Below are positions 1-6,567 of a DNA stretch of 6,815 nt, one piece after another. The stretch is from positions 1 through 6,815 of the forward strand of contig JBGTKH010000170.1 in NCBI GenBank assembly GCA_041744735.1. The letters run 5' to 3'. The DNA comes from JBGTKH01 sp041744735. Lineage in GTDB: Bacteria > Planctomycetota > Planctomycetia > Pirellulales > Pirellulaceae. Every line of letters begins with the position of its first letter. The first letter of the stretch is position 1. The notes below the pieces were generated by a model. It was not told the origin of the DNA. It saw only the letters and a program-made list of their open reading frames with translations, and made no database searches. The translations under genes and the position numbers were made by a program.

Positions 1-540
1 TTCCCAAAGCGGCGACGAGTCGCCGCACTCCAAATCATTGCCTCGCGCTCACGACCGTACGATTACGAAAACTACGTGCTGACGCTCGAATGGCGCTGGC
101 CCGAAGGCAACGACGGCGGCAACAGCGGCGTGCTGGTCCACACCAGCACCCCCAGTGCCCTTGGCGTGTGGCCCAAGTCGATCGAAGTCCAACTATTCCG
201 CCGCAACGCCGGCGACTTCTGGATCATCGGCACCGAACTGAAAGTGGAAAACGAAGCCGAACGTAAACTGGGCCGCCGCCACCTGAACCTGACCGACGAT
301 TCCGAAAAAGAGATCGGCCAGTGGAACCAAATGGAGATCACCTGCAAGGGCGACGAAATCCTGGTCAAGGTCAACGGCACGTTGGTCAACCACGCCATGA
401 ACTGCAGCGAAATCAAAGGCGCCATCTGCCTGCAATCCGAAGGAGCCGAGGTGCACTTTCGCAACGTTCAACTATCAACTATCACCAATCAAAAAGTAGA
501 CACCGCTTCGATACAAAGACGTGCCGACGAAAGCATGTGA
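1..540 (+). CDS. DUF1080 / 3-keto-disaccharide hydrolase family protein, 5'-partial, with frameshifted C-terminal tail
   Basis: The frame is open from the first base, so the true start lies outside the window or has been lost; 179 codons are visible. The core is typical of the DUF1080 concanavalin-like fold: YENYVLTLEWRWPEG (about residues 24-38), NSGVLVH (41-47), IEVQLF (61-66), HLNLTD, then WNQMEI and VNGTLVNH, and the closing strand VHFRNVQL. Family members are usually secreted or periplasmic and act on (3-keto-)glycosides; substrate cannot be read here. After VHFRNVQL the protein should end almost at once, but the frame runs 22 more codons (STITNQKVD...) to TGA at 538-540. A perfect 7-bp tandem repeat at 469-482 explains this: with one copy removed the end reads QLSPIKK and stops at TAG 497-499. 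Residues 1 to about 12 do not look like the family and may come from a repeat at 9-26. The family call is secure; state of the gene is inferred. Confidence 0.88.
   Translation, partial: FPKRRRVAALQIIASRSRPYDYENYVLTLEWRWPEGNDGGNSGVLVHTSTPSALGVWPKSIEVQLFRRNAGDFWIIGTELKVENEAERKLGRRHLNLTDDSEKEIGQWNQMEITCKGDEILVKVNGTLVNHAMNCSEIKGAICLQSEGAEVHFRNVQLSTITNQKVDTASIQRRADESM
9..26. repeat. Perfect GC-rich inverted repeat, possibly part of a dispersed repeat
   Basis: Arms GCGGCGAC (9-16) and GTCGCCGC (19-26) are perfectly complementary around a 2-base centre. The surrounding bases (about 1-34) translate to FPKRRRVAALQ in the DUF1080 frame, which does not resemble that family, whereas the family match begins at about residue 13-24. 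From memory, motifs of this type recur between genes in planctomycete and verrucomicrobial genomes, but I could not check copy number. It may mark an insertion or recombination edge inside the gene. Confidence 0.5.
469..482. repeat. 7-bp perfect tandem duplication (CAACTAT x2) at the 3' end of the DUF1080 gene
   Basis: CAACTAT at 469-475 is repeated exactly at 476-482. The added 7 bases shift the frame by one. Deleting one copy converts the tail STITNQKVD... into SPIKK followed by TAG at 497-499, a natural family-like ending directly after FRNVQL. Confidence 0.85.
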
Positions 541-607
541 TCGCCGACGTCTACAATGCCCACCGGTGCGTCGAAAGCGTCGGACGGCGACGGGGACCTA
601 TGTCGGG

Positions 608-1194
608 TCACGTCGAGGTAACCGCTTCAGCCCGGCTAACGACGCCGTCTGAAACATCGATCGTCAGTTCCGGGAAACGTTCGGCCAATAACCGCACCGC
701 CTCGTCCTTACTCGCCTCGGCATGCATGAATGTGAAACTTGTCTCGGTTTGAACGAGACGAAAATCGCCGGGTGCAAGCCGCGCAAGCCAGTCAGGAAGC
801 AGAGCCAGCGGGTCGAAACTGAAAGGTCGCTTTAACTCAAACCGCACCACGAATTGGGCGTCGCGTCGCAGTATGCCAAAGAGTTGGTGATTCTCGCAGG
901 CGTCATCCAGACAACGCTCCAGCAGCGACTGATGGGGCACGCGCCAAGAATGGACATAGTGGATCTCCGCCGGAATCGTCGCCCCGTGAGGAAACACAAG
1001 CTCCCCAATGAACGCTCCCCATTCACACACGATGAACACCCTTCCGCCAGGAACACGGCCTTGCAGGCCCAAGATCAAGGGCAACAGCACCGCCTCGTAA
1101 ATGGATTCCAGGGACATTCCAGGGACTGATCTGTAGCCAGCACGACGTTCGCGCCTTGATTAAGCTCCGCCGATACTACGGAAACGTCGACCAT
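608..1194 (-). pseudogene. Unrecognised protein gene, frame broken near its start by an 11-bp duplication (191 aa when repaired)
   Basis: A 169-codon frame runs from ATG 1117-1115 to TGA 610-608. Upstream, a second frame begins at ATG 1194-1192, 18 bases after the stop of the preceding gene, and reads MVDVSVVSAELNQGANVV then LATDQSLE before going out of frame exactly at an 11-bp tandem repeat (1105-1126). Removing one copy fuses the two as ...ATDQSLE-SIYEAVLLPLIL..., giving 191 aa. The product is probably soluble: a hydrophobic stretch (AVLLPLILGL), then GGRVFIVCEWGAFIGELVF, a helical middle with SLLERCLDDACENHQLFGILRR, and an acidic C-terminus. I do not recognise the family. The ATG at 1117 lies inside the duplicated segment, so a shortened protein could still be made by reinitiation. 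It is last in the - strand gene chain and convergent with DUF1080. Confidence 0.72.
1105..1126. repeat. 11-bp perfect tandem duplication (ATTCCAGGGAC x2) causing a frameshift
   Basis: ATTCCAGGGAC at 1105-1115 is repeated without a spacer or mismatch at 1116-1126. On the - strand this is GTCCCTGGAAT twice. A perfect adjacent 11-mer is very unlikely by chance (about 4^-11 per position). It sits where two coding-looking frames of the same gene part, and deletion of one copy joins them. Confidence 0.92.
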
Positions 1195-1979
1195 AGGTAC
1201 GCTCGCACGGGCTTACGCGCTGCCCGGACTTGTCGGACAACGCAGCGGGATGCGCAGCCGCAGATGAAAGCGGTTGGGGTGGTGGTACTCGATCTCCAGC
1301 CAGCGGACTTCACCCAGCAGCGGTCCGATACTGGTGAATTGCAAGCGACCGTCGCGAGCGGTCGTTGCGGCGTTCGAGAATTCTCTACCTTGATCGTCCC
1401 GCGGCATTTTGCCGTTCCCATCTAGCAGCTTCGCGGAGCAAGTCGCGGGGCCCCTCAACGGCAGCGGCTGGTTGAGCTGCACTTCCAGCGTTCCAGACTC
1501 ACGGTCTGGAAAAAGATGGAAACTGACGATTACGGTCGTCGCTTTGGCTCGTTCGGCTCGGCCAGCGTCGTGGGTCGTGAGAAACTCGCCGTCGCCCAAC
1601 GATGGCTCTTCGTTCCAGTGCTCGGACCGATCCACTGGGCCGGACGCGGCCGATTCCGACGGCGGATTGTCCAACGCGAGGGTCAGCGCCGGACTCTCGT
1701 ATGCTCGGCCCTGCTCCCGTCGTGGTTCGACAATCGCGTCAAGCTCATTCGGCTGGGACCGAGTGGTCACGGACCACCAGTAATCGCTCAGCCCGCGCTC
1801 ATCGAGTGCTTCCTGGAAGTCACAAAGTTGAAACGGACTCAGTGCCAAGACCGCCAGTTCATGCGGCGTCAAGCAACCAAGCCCAGACTCGATCACCGCG
1901 TCCAGTTTGCCGGACGGTTCCAGATCACGTGGCCGGAAGAACCGCGGCGTGTTGATCGAAGTCAGAAACCGGATATGGT

Positions 1980-1987
1980 CAGCCAGC
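1980..1987. repeat. 4-bp tandem duplication (CAGC x2) at a reading-frame break
   Basis: CAGC at 1980-1983 and 1984-1987; on the - strand GCTGGCTG. A 4-bp tandem is common by chance, so on its own it means little. Its weight comes from location: it lies within a few bases of the stop of the 33-codon ORF and the point where the following frame becomes open, and removing one copy makes a continuous reading frame. Confidence 0.6.
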
Positions 1988-1993
1988 GATGAG

Positions 1994-2000
1994 CCTCACC
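1994..2000 (-). promoter_or_regulatory. Possible ribosome binding site GGTGAGG before a CTG codon
   Basis: On the - strand GGTGAGG is followed after 7 bases by CTG (1986-1984), the first Leu of the frame read as LADHIRFLTS. If CTG is used as a start, the second part of the broken gene would be a separate 257-aa protein overlapping the 33-codon ORF by 8 bases. The duplication model makes this site unnecessary, so it is listed as the competing reading. Confidence 0.25.
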
Positions 2001-2100
2001 GGGAGCAACGCCCAAATGTCAAGCCACTTCATCAGCGCGATTAACAATGTCCCCAGAAACGTTGTTGTGTAAAGATCCATCCCGAGGGGTAATTGAGCAG

Positions 2101-3762
2101 TTACCTTTCGACATCGTCCGACATCGTTTCGCTGGGACTCATTCCTTCGGTATAACGAACGCCATAGACGCGATGTCCGTCGACGCTAGTAAGTTTCTTG
2201 TATTTTGAATCTGGATTCCAGCGCCAACCACTTCCATATGCCGACGCGATAAGATAGGAAGTGTCCAAGCCCATTTTCTGAAGACGGCGCTTGATGGTAT
2301 TGATTCTTGTAGATGCTTTGCCGTTCTCGACTTTTAGGAGCGACTCGACAGACTCCTTGCTGACCCCTTGACCAAGTGAGTGAGCACAACTCAGCGCATA
2401 CAGCAGCCGATAGGCGTCTTTATCCTCGCTTAACTTAATCTCCGTATCGCCATTTGAAATCGTCAAGTATTCGGCGTTGCCAAAGTCAAGGACATACGGT
2501 CCTGGGATCGTCGTCGCTCGACCTCGGATGGCCTTAGCCGCTCCGGCGACAGGGTCCTGAATCGATGACTCGCACAGGCTATCTTCCACACTCAACAATA
2601 ACGCAGTTGCCGTCACTAGGTTTTCGTCGCTGTTGACCTCCCGCCTTAAGCCATCAATTTCCCGCTGTGCAGCGACGGCCTTCAGCGCTGCATGCTGACC
2701 TCCTGAAATAAACCCGACTGGCACTGCCGTCACGCACTGAGAATCGGCGACGCGTCCCGCCCAGACAGTAACGAGTGCGCTTTCTGAATGCTCCAGTAGT
2801 AGATATGCAATCGCGTTTTTGACAAGCTCCCAAGAACTTTCGGCGTGTTTCGGCTGTCGATCGACAACTTCGTTGGGAACTGTGTTGCCTTCGAGATTTT
2901 CCCTTGGAACATTCAGTCTCACGAAAGCCATCGCACTTTGAGCCTTGTGGAGGCCTATGCAGTGAACGATGTCAACGCATACGGCGGCGACCGCCGCTGG
3001 CAAACCTGCGGAGGCCTTCGGCAATTCATCTCGATAGGCCGTCTCCGTGTCTCCCCTAGTAAACATGTCGCAAATATAGTCCTGGGCAAGTTGCGCAGCG
3101 TTTGCCAAAAGGAAGCAGTTGTGCGAAAGGGCATTAGCTTTCCAGGTACCTTCAAATGAGTCTGTGCCTTTGGGGCCTCTCTTTGCATTGACAGATGCGT
3201 ATAGCACCGAGAAGTATGGCGGCGCGACGTCGGTGTCTGTAAGCAACCGCGTAAGATTTGTGACTATGCTTCGCGGATCTGCTTTGCCTAGCTGCACCAC
3301 CGTTACAGCAGACGCTTGCCATTCAGCGACAGCGGCTGCCAATACCTTCTTCATGTGTCCCGAGGGCTCGATGATGTCTTCGCAACCAGTGGGCAAGAGC
3401 GAGCAGAATAGTACTTCGCGTGAGGAGCAGCAAGCGTAATTCCGCACTGCAACAGGTCCGTGTTCAAACAGTTGGACAGCGAGCTTTCCGTGAAGAACGA
3501 GATTCTCTACGGGCGACATTGTGTCGAGAGTGAGAGGCGATTCTTCGGAAACGGCTGTTGCGTACAGATAATAGTGACGTAGTATGTCAGCAGAATAGCC
3601 GCGCAAGGCGTTGCCCAACGTCACTGAGAGCGGGAAATATGCTGGCACTGACGGGTGGCGCAGCAAAAGTGCGCTTGCTCCTCGGCTTGGCGTCAGCTCG
3701 GCGAGGACATTGTCAATGATCGTACGGAAATTGTCGTTGCGGGGCATGTCTGCTAAACCCAC
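2101..3762 (-). CDS. Unrecognised 553-aa protein with C-terminal winged-helix-like (OmpR C-terminal type) domain
   Basis: Residues 1-400 match nothing I know: mixed alpha/beta, no signal peptide, no clear membrane span, several cysteines (C111, C112, C120, C127). A short helical stretch (about 358-380, QREIDGLRREV) could be a linker or coiled coil. Residues about 431-516 follow the pattern of the transcriptional-regulator C-terminal winged helix: strands (EYLTISNGDTEIKL), a helix (YRLLYALSCAH), VSKESVESLL, a recognition-helix-like TRINTIKRRLQKMGL, and the closing hairpin ASAYGSGWRW, comparable to the VRGVGYRF signature. That suggests DNA binding with an unknown sensory or enzymatic N-terminal part. 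The longest frame starts at GTG 3762; ATG 3747-3745 (residue 6), with GGTGGG 9 bases upstream, is equally plausible. It lies 20 bases after the 321-aa gene, so co-transcription is likely. Phosphoacceptor-type receiver motifs are not evident. Confidence 0.85.
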   Translation of the reverse strand: MGLADMPRNDNFRTIIDNVLAELTPSRGASALLLRHPSVPAYFPLSVTLGNALRGYSADILRHYYLYATAVSEESPLTLDTMSPVENLVLHGKLAVQLFEHGPVAVRNYACCSSREVLFCSLLPTGCEDIIEPSGHMKKVLAAAVAEWQASAVTVVQLGKADPRSIVTNLTRLLTDTDVAPPYFSVLYASVNAKRGPKGTDSFEGTWKANALSHNCFLLANAAQLAQDYICDMFTRGDTETAYRDELPKASAGLPAAVAAVCVDIVHCIGLHKAQSAMAFVRLNVPRENLEGNTVPNEVVDRQPKHAESSWELVKNAIAYLLLEHSESALVTVWAGRVADSQCVTAVPVGFISGGQHAALKAVAAQREIDGLRREVNSDENLVTATALLLSVEDSLCESSIQDPVAGAAKAIRGRATTIPGPYVLDFGNAEYLTISNGDTEIKLSEDKDAYRLLYALSCAHSLGQGVSKESVESLLKVENGKASTRINTIKRRLQKMGLDTSYLIASAYGSGWRWNPDSKYKKLTSVDGHRVYGVRYTEGMSPSETMSDDVER

Positions 3763-3782
3763 CGTCCTTCGACCTTTTAGGA

Positions 3783-4748
3783 TTAAGTCGCACTGCGAAG
3801 CGGCTCGACAAAGGCATCCACCATTCCGTCGGCCCTCTCACCACGAACACGATTCACTGCAACTCGTGGCATGCCATGGGAATCCAACCTTGGAGCACCT
3901 AAGCAGGGCAGAGAAATGTTGAGGGCGGTGAAGTCAGCCAGACCGAACACGCTAATTGCGCGGCGCGTTCCTTCATTTACAGGTATCTCGCACTCCGCTG
4001 GTATCACGTTCACTATTTGGCGGAATCCCATTTCATACAGCATGCAGACGAGTTCCATCACTTCTCCAGCGCAGTCAGCCTGACCGCACACGAGGAGCCG
4101 ACAATCACGGCCAAAATCATCAAAGACGATACAACTCGGTCCGTCAAGGCATTTCTCGACTGTCAATCGCGACGCATGCGAGCCATTCTTGACAATACGC
4201 TTCAATCGTCGCTCAATGCGTCGCCGAAGCCAATACTCGGAAACAAAAGGCGACCAGGGGCCAACGGCTAGAATGTCATTGTCGCTGAGCCCTAGTTCAC
4301 TGAGGATCGAACGATACGATAGGAATAGTTGCCTGTTAGAAGAATAGAACGCACTGCGAAGGGCCGCGACTTCGGATGCCTTGCGTTGCCGCAGGAACTG
4401 CCAGTCGTTGACCAGAGTTGTGAGACCCGTCGAGCGCCCCTCTTCTTTCAGCTTCCTGGCGAATGCGCTTCCTATCCGCCACGATTCTAGCGCGAATCGA
4501 TTGAGGGACTCACGAATCGGATCACCGTGCGAAGATGTTGTTGGGTCCAAGCAACAATTGGACATGGACACCGACGGGAGGCAGGCACCGTCGGTCGGTA
4601 AGAGCATGAAATGGCCGGCATGAACGGCCGTCGGGGCGTGTGGGCGCACCGCATGTGGCCAACAGAGGTCGAGCAACGGGCCTGTCAAGTCATAAAACGA
4701 TTCGTCAGATTTCATGAGCATTGCAACTTTCTCATACCGCGCAGGCAC
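3783..4748 (-). CDS. Unrecognised 321-aa cysteine-rich protein
   Basis: The frame is intact to TAA 3785-3783. The GTG at 4748-4746 overlaps the TAG of the small membrane gene by one base (TAGTG), suggesting coupled translation; ATG codons at 4721 (residue 10) and 4715 (residue 12) are alternatives. It has no membrane span or signal peptide. Cysteines are frequent (about 12, including C65-C66 and C200/206/216/221/226/235). There is a helical, basic middle (about 80-190: FALESWRIGSAFARKLKEEG, EYWLRRRIERRLKRIVKNG), then alternating strands and helices (CIVFDDFGRDCRLLVCGQAD, MELVCMLYEMGFRQIVNVIP), which resembles a Rossmann-like alternation without a glycine-rich loop I can name. Family and activity are unknown. 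It precedes the winged-helix protein by 20 bases, so the pair probably acts together. Confidence 0.8.
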   Translation of the reverse strand: MPARYEKVAMLMKSDESFYDLTGPLLDLCWPHAVRPHAPTAVHAGHFMLLPTDGACLPSVSMSNCCLDPTTSSHGDPIRESLNRFALESWRIGSAFARKLKEEGRSTGLTTLVNDWQFLRQRKASEVAALRSAFYSSNRQLFLSYRSILSELGLSDNDILAVGPWSPFVSEYWLRRRIERRLKRIVKNGSHASRLTVEKCLDGPSCIVFDDFGRDCRLLVCGQADCAGEVMELVCMLYEMGFRQIVNVIPAECEIPVNEGTRRAISVFGLADFTALNISLPCLGAPRLDSHGMPRVAVNRVRGERADGMVDAFVEPLRSAT

Positions 4749-4861
4749 TATTCCCGGTTGCGGATTTGTGGCCAGAAACGGATGGCGCTAACCAGGACGA
4801 AGGCGGCAGAGGCGAAGCAGACCAACACCGCAAGACCGATAAGGACCATCAACATCGTCAT
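4748..4861 (-). CDS. 37-aa single-span membrane protein, likely small partner of the symporter
   Basis: ATG 4861-4859 overlaps the symporter stop in an ATGA junction and the frame ends at TAG 4750-4748. The peptide is MTMLMVLIGLAVLVCFASAA then FVLVSAIRFWPQIRNRE: one hydrophobic segment (about residues 3-27) and a short basic, polar tail, predicted inside. GGAGG (4865-4869) is only 3 bases before the first ATG but 9 before ATG 4855-4853 (residue 3), so the true start may be Met3. Small one-span proteins encoded directly after SSS or NSS transporters are known (MetS-type subunits and the annotated symporter small accessory proteins); similarity here is in size, topology and position, not in a motif I can align. 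Its GTG-starting neighbour overlaps its stop, so all three genes are probably translationally coupled. Confidence 0.72.
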   Translation of the reverse strand: MTMLMVLIGLAVLVCFASAAFVLVSAIRFWPQIRNRE

Positions 4862-6270
4862 TGTCCTCCGTCATCAAGACTTTGCGGAGACTTTGGTACC
4901 ATCCCTGGCTTGGTTCGTAACAATAAATCGGTTAGCCAAAAGGCAAGTTGGTTTGCTGCAAGCCCAATGACGAGCGACGGTATGGCGAGCGGCTGATGTA
5001 GCCCCCACTCCCATATCCCCGTAGCAATGCCGCCGGCAAAAATGGCGATCAGCCCGGCAGCAGGTTGCACATCGCGCTTAAATACAGCAATGAGCAGGGG
5101 CAGCAAAACTGTCGGAGCCCAAAGCGTGTAGCAGTACAGCAGCGCCTCGACCAGCCCTGAGACGCTTACCGCGAAGGCCGTGGCCGCGATGCCGATGACA
5201 ACGTTAAGGAGTCGACTGGACGCCAAAGCGAATCGCGAGTCACGAAGTTCTGGGCGCAAAAGCGACAGAAGGTCGCACTGAAATGCAGATGAAGCGCAAT
5301 TCAGCAGCGAGTCCCAACTACTTAGAATGATGGCCACCACGGCTACCAAGACTAACGCAAAAAGGCCGGGGGGAAGATAGTGCTTCATAGCGTACAGGAA
5401 AATACCGGCAGGTTCCTCGTCTGGAGCTGCAGCATGCGCGACTACTCCGAGCGTTGCGCAGATAAAGAACCAAGCGATTCCAAAAACAGCGGCCAAAGCA
5501 AATCCATGTCGGGCCGTAGTTGGATCGCGAGCAGCAAGGGCGCGTACCGTGTACGGCGGAATGAGCATTTCCCCCAAGAGGAAACTAAGCACCAAGCCAA
5601 CAAGGGTCGCTGGAGGAAGGGCACTGCCGATTGGCTGGGATCGTGTCCAAGCATCTGAGAGGATTGAATATCCATTGTGACGAATGGCGAAGATCAGCAA
5701 TAGCGGCACGCCAATACTAAGGATGATGAATTGAAGGACGTCATTCGCGATGTCCGCTTTGATTCCGCCATACGTCGAATAGGCAATGACTACAACCGCA
5801 CTTGCGGCAGCAGCCCAAATCAGGGGGAGTCCAGTGATTTCACTGATGATGTCGGCGGACGCGCGGGCCATGACGCCGATGAAACCGGTCAACAATGCAA
5901 GTGTCAGGAGACCCGCAACAAATTGTGTCGTGCGGCCATACCTTTGACCAAGAATGTCCCCCACGGTGCGAGCCGTTTTGAATTGCTGGATTCGCGGGGC
6001 GACAAACCAGCCCACAACAAGCGTTTGTACGCAAAAGGCCGAGAAGATCAAGAACCAGACATACCCCTTGTCGGCGGCCTTACCCGCCAGGCCAACCGAG
6101 TAACCGGGGCCGATATACGATGCTGCGAGCGTCGCGAAGACGATTGGCGTAGGCAACTCGCGGGACGCAACCGCAAAATCCTCGACGCTCCGGGCACGCC
6201 GGACCATGAGGGTCAGTGCGGCAAGCGCGCCCAGGTAAACGATAACAACCAACCAGTCAATTGGGTGCAA
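4858..6270 (-). CDS. Sodium:solute symporter (SSS family) permease
   Basis: A 470-aa inner-membrane carrier, within the normal 450-550 range, with about 12-13 hydrophobic spans: 5-23, 43-62, 70-91, 117-137, 149-168, 178-196, 221-241, 256-281, 302-325, 350-378, 380-396, 403-421, 428-449. The family would couple uptake of a small solute to sodium. Support comes from the unwound-helix region AASYIGPGYSVGLAGKA (49-65) and ILSSWDSLLNCASSAF (315-330), which fits the SSS motif STxDSxLLxxSS; Ser317/Ser318 correspond to the paired hydroxyl residues of the sodium site in vSGLT-type structures. TYGGIKA (166-172) is also typical. Substrate cannot be told. The only in-frame start is TTG 6270-6268, preceded by GAGGA (6279-6283) at 8 bases, with an in-frame stop at 6291-6289. 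It heads the - strand gene chain and overlaps the small membrane gene by 4 bases. Confidence 0.95.
   Translation of the reverse strand: MHPIDWLVVIVYLGALAALTLMVRRARSVEDFAVASRELPTPIVFATLAASYIGPGYSVGLAGKAADKGYVWFLIFSAFCVQTLVVGWFVAPRIQQFKTARTVGDILGQRYGRTTQFVAGLLTLALLTGFIGVMARASADIISEITGLPLIWAAAASAVVVIAYSTYGGIKADIANDVLQFIILSIGVPLLLIFAIRHNGYSILSDAWTRSQPIGSALPPATLVGLVLSFLLGEMLIPPYTVRALAARDPTTARHGFALAAVFGIAWFFICATLGVVAHAAAPDEEPAGIFLYAMKHYLPPGLFALVLVAVVAIILSSWDSLLNCASSAFQCDLLSLLRPELRDSRFALASSRLLNVVIGIAATAFAVSVSGLVEALLYCYTLWAPTVLLPLLIAVFKRDVQPAAGLIAIFAGGIATGIWEWGLHQPLAIPSLVIGLAANQLAFWLTDLLLRTKPGMVPKSPQSLDDGGQ
4865..4869 (-). promoter_or_regulatory. Ribosome binding site GGAGG inside the symporter 3' end
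   Basis: GGAGG on the - strand lies 3 bases before ATG 4861 and 9 before ATG 4855 of the small membrane protein. The spacing favours the second ATG, which would give a 35-aa product. Confidence 0.6.
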
Positions 6271-6278
6271 AGCAGCGT

Positions 6279-6283
6279 TCCTC
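6279..6283 (-). promoter_or_regulatory. Ribosome binding site GAGGA for the symporter TTG start
   Basis: GAGGA on the - strand is 8 bases from TTG 6270-6268. An in-frame TAA at 6291-6289 leaves no ATG or GTG upstream, so this site decides the start. Confidence 0.7.
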
Positions 6284-6567
6284 GCAGGTTATCGATCGGA
6301 TCTGCATGTAGGTGGATGGCTACGCCCTACCGCTACATACTATTCGAAAATGGCAAAAGAAAGCCCAGAACCGGATGTCGTTCCAAATGACTGGCAACGC
6401 AAGGCATCAAACCACAATGAGTTGTGACGAAACAACCGATTTCAGCAGAATCTCGGCTGCTGAACTTCGTCTGGAATCAACACAGCTTCGACAGCGTTAA
6501 CGAACCGCACCAACTGACGCCCGTTCGTCGGCTGCTTAAATCGATCTCGAATACGCCGGCCAACTGC

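Larger units (their letters stand above)
1213..2080 (-). pseudogene. Unrecognised protein with hydrophobic N-terminus, frame broken by a 4-bp duplication (287 aa when repaired)
   Basis: A 33-codon ORF (ATG 2080-2078 to TGA 1981-1979) starts 20 bases after the stop of the 553-aa gene and reads MDLYTTTFLGTLLIALMKW then LDIWALLPVRLIAG. The next frame is open from 1995 to TAA 1215-1213; its first ordinary start is GTG 1896, which would discard 30 coding-looking residues (ADHIRFLTSINTPRFF...). The frames meet at a tandem CAGC CAGC (1980-1987). Removing one copy gives VRLIA-DHIRFLTSIN and a 287-aa protein. Its parts are a hydrophobic N-terminal helix (about 5-17, possibly longer), a conserved-looking region to DYWW (about residue 100), a polar acidic linker (about 105-170), and a beta-rich C-terminus with LGEVRWLEIEY. 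Family unknown. The alternative is two real genes, with the second starting at CTG 1986 behind GGTGAGG (1994-2000). Confidence 0.65.

Noticed and set aside
578..592. CGTCG-GACGG-CGACG hairpin between the convergent genes as a terminator
   Set aside because: Only a 5-bp stem with no T-run on either strand; such dyads are common in GC-rich DNA.
1409..1992. Long + strand frames opposite the 287-aa gene (1409-1783, 1516-1992, 1602-1955)
   Set aside because: They are antisense shadows of high-GC coding sequence, rich in Arg/Ser/Pro with no motifs; the - strand reading is better formed.
2073..2082. ATCC tandem repeat at the start of the 33-codon ORF as a fourth duplication
   Set aside because: Four-base tandems are common by chance, and removing one copy would destroy the ATG rather than repair a frame.
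5731..6390. 219-codon + strand frame opposite the symporter
   Set aside because: Antisense to a clear SSS transporter and composed of polar, Arg/Gly/Asp-rich sequence without domains.
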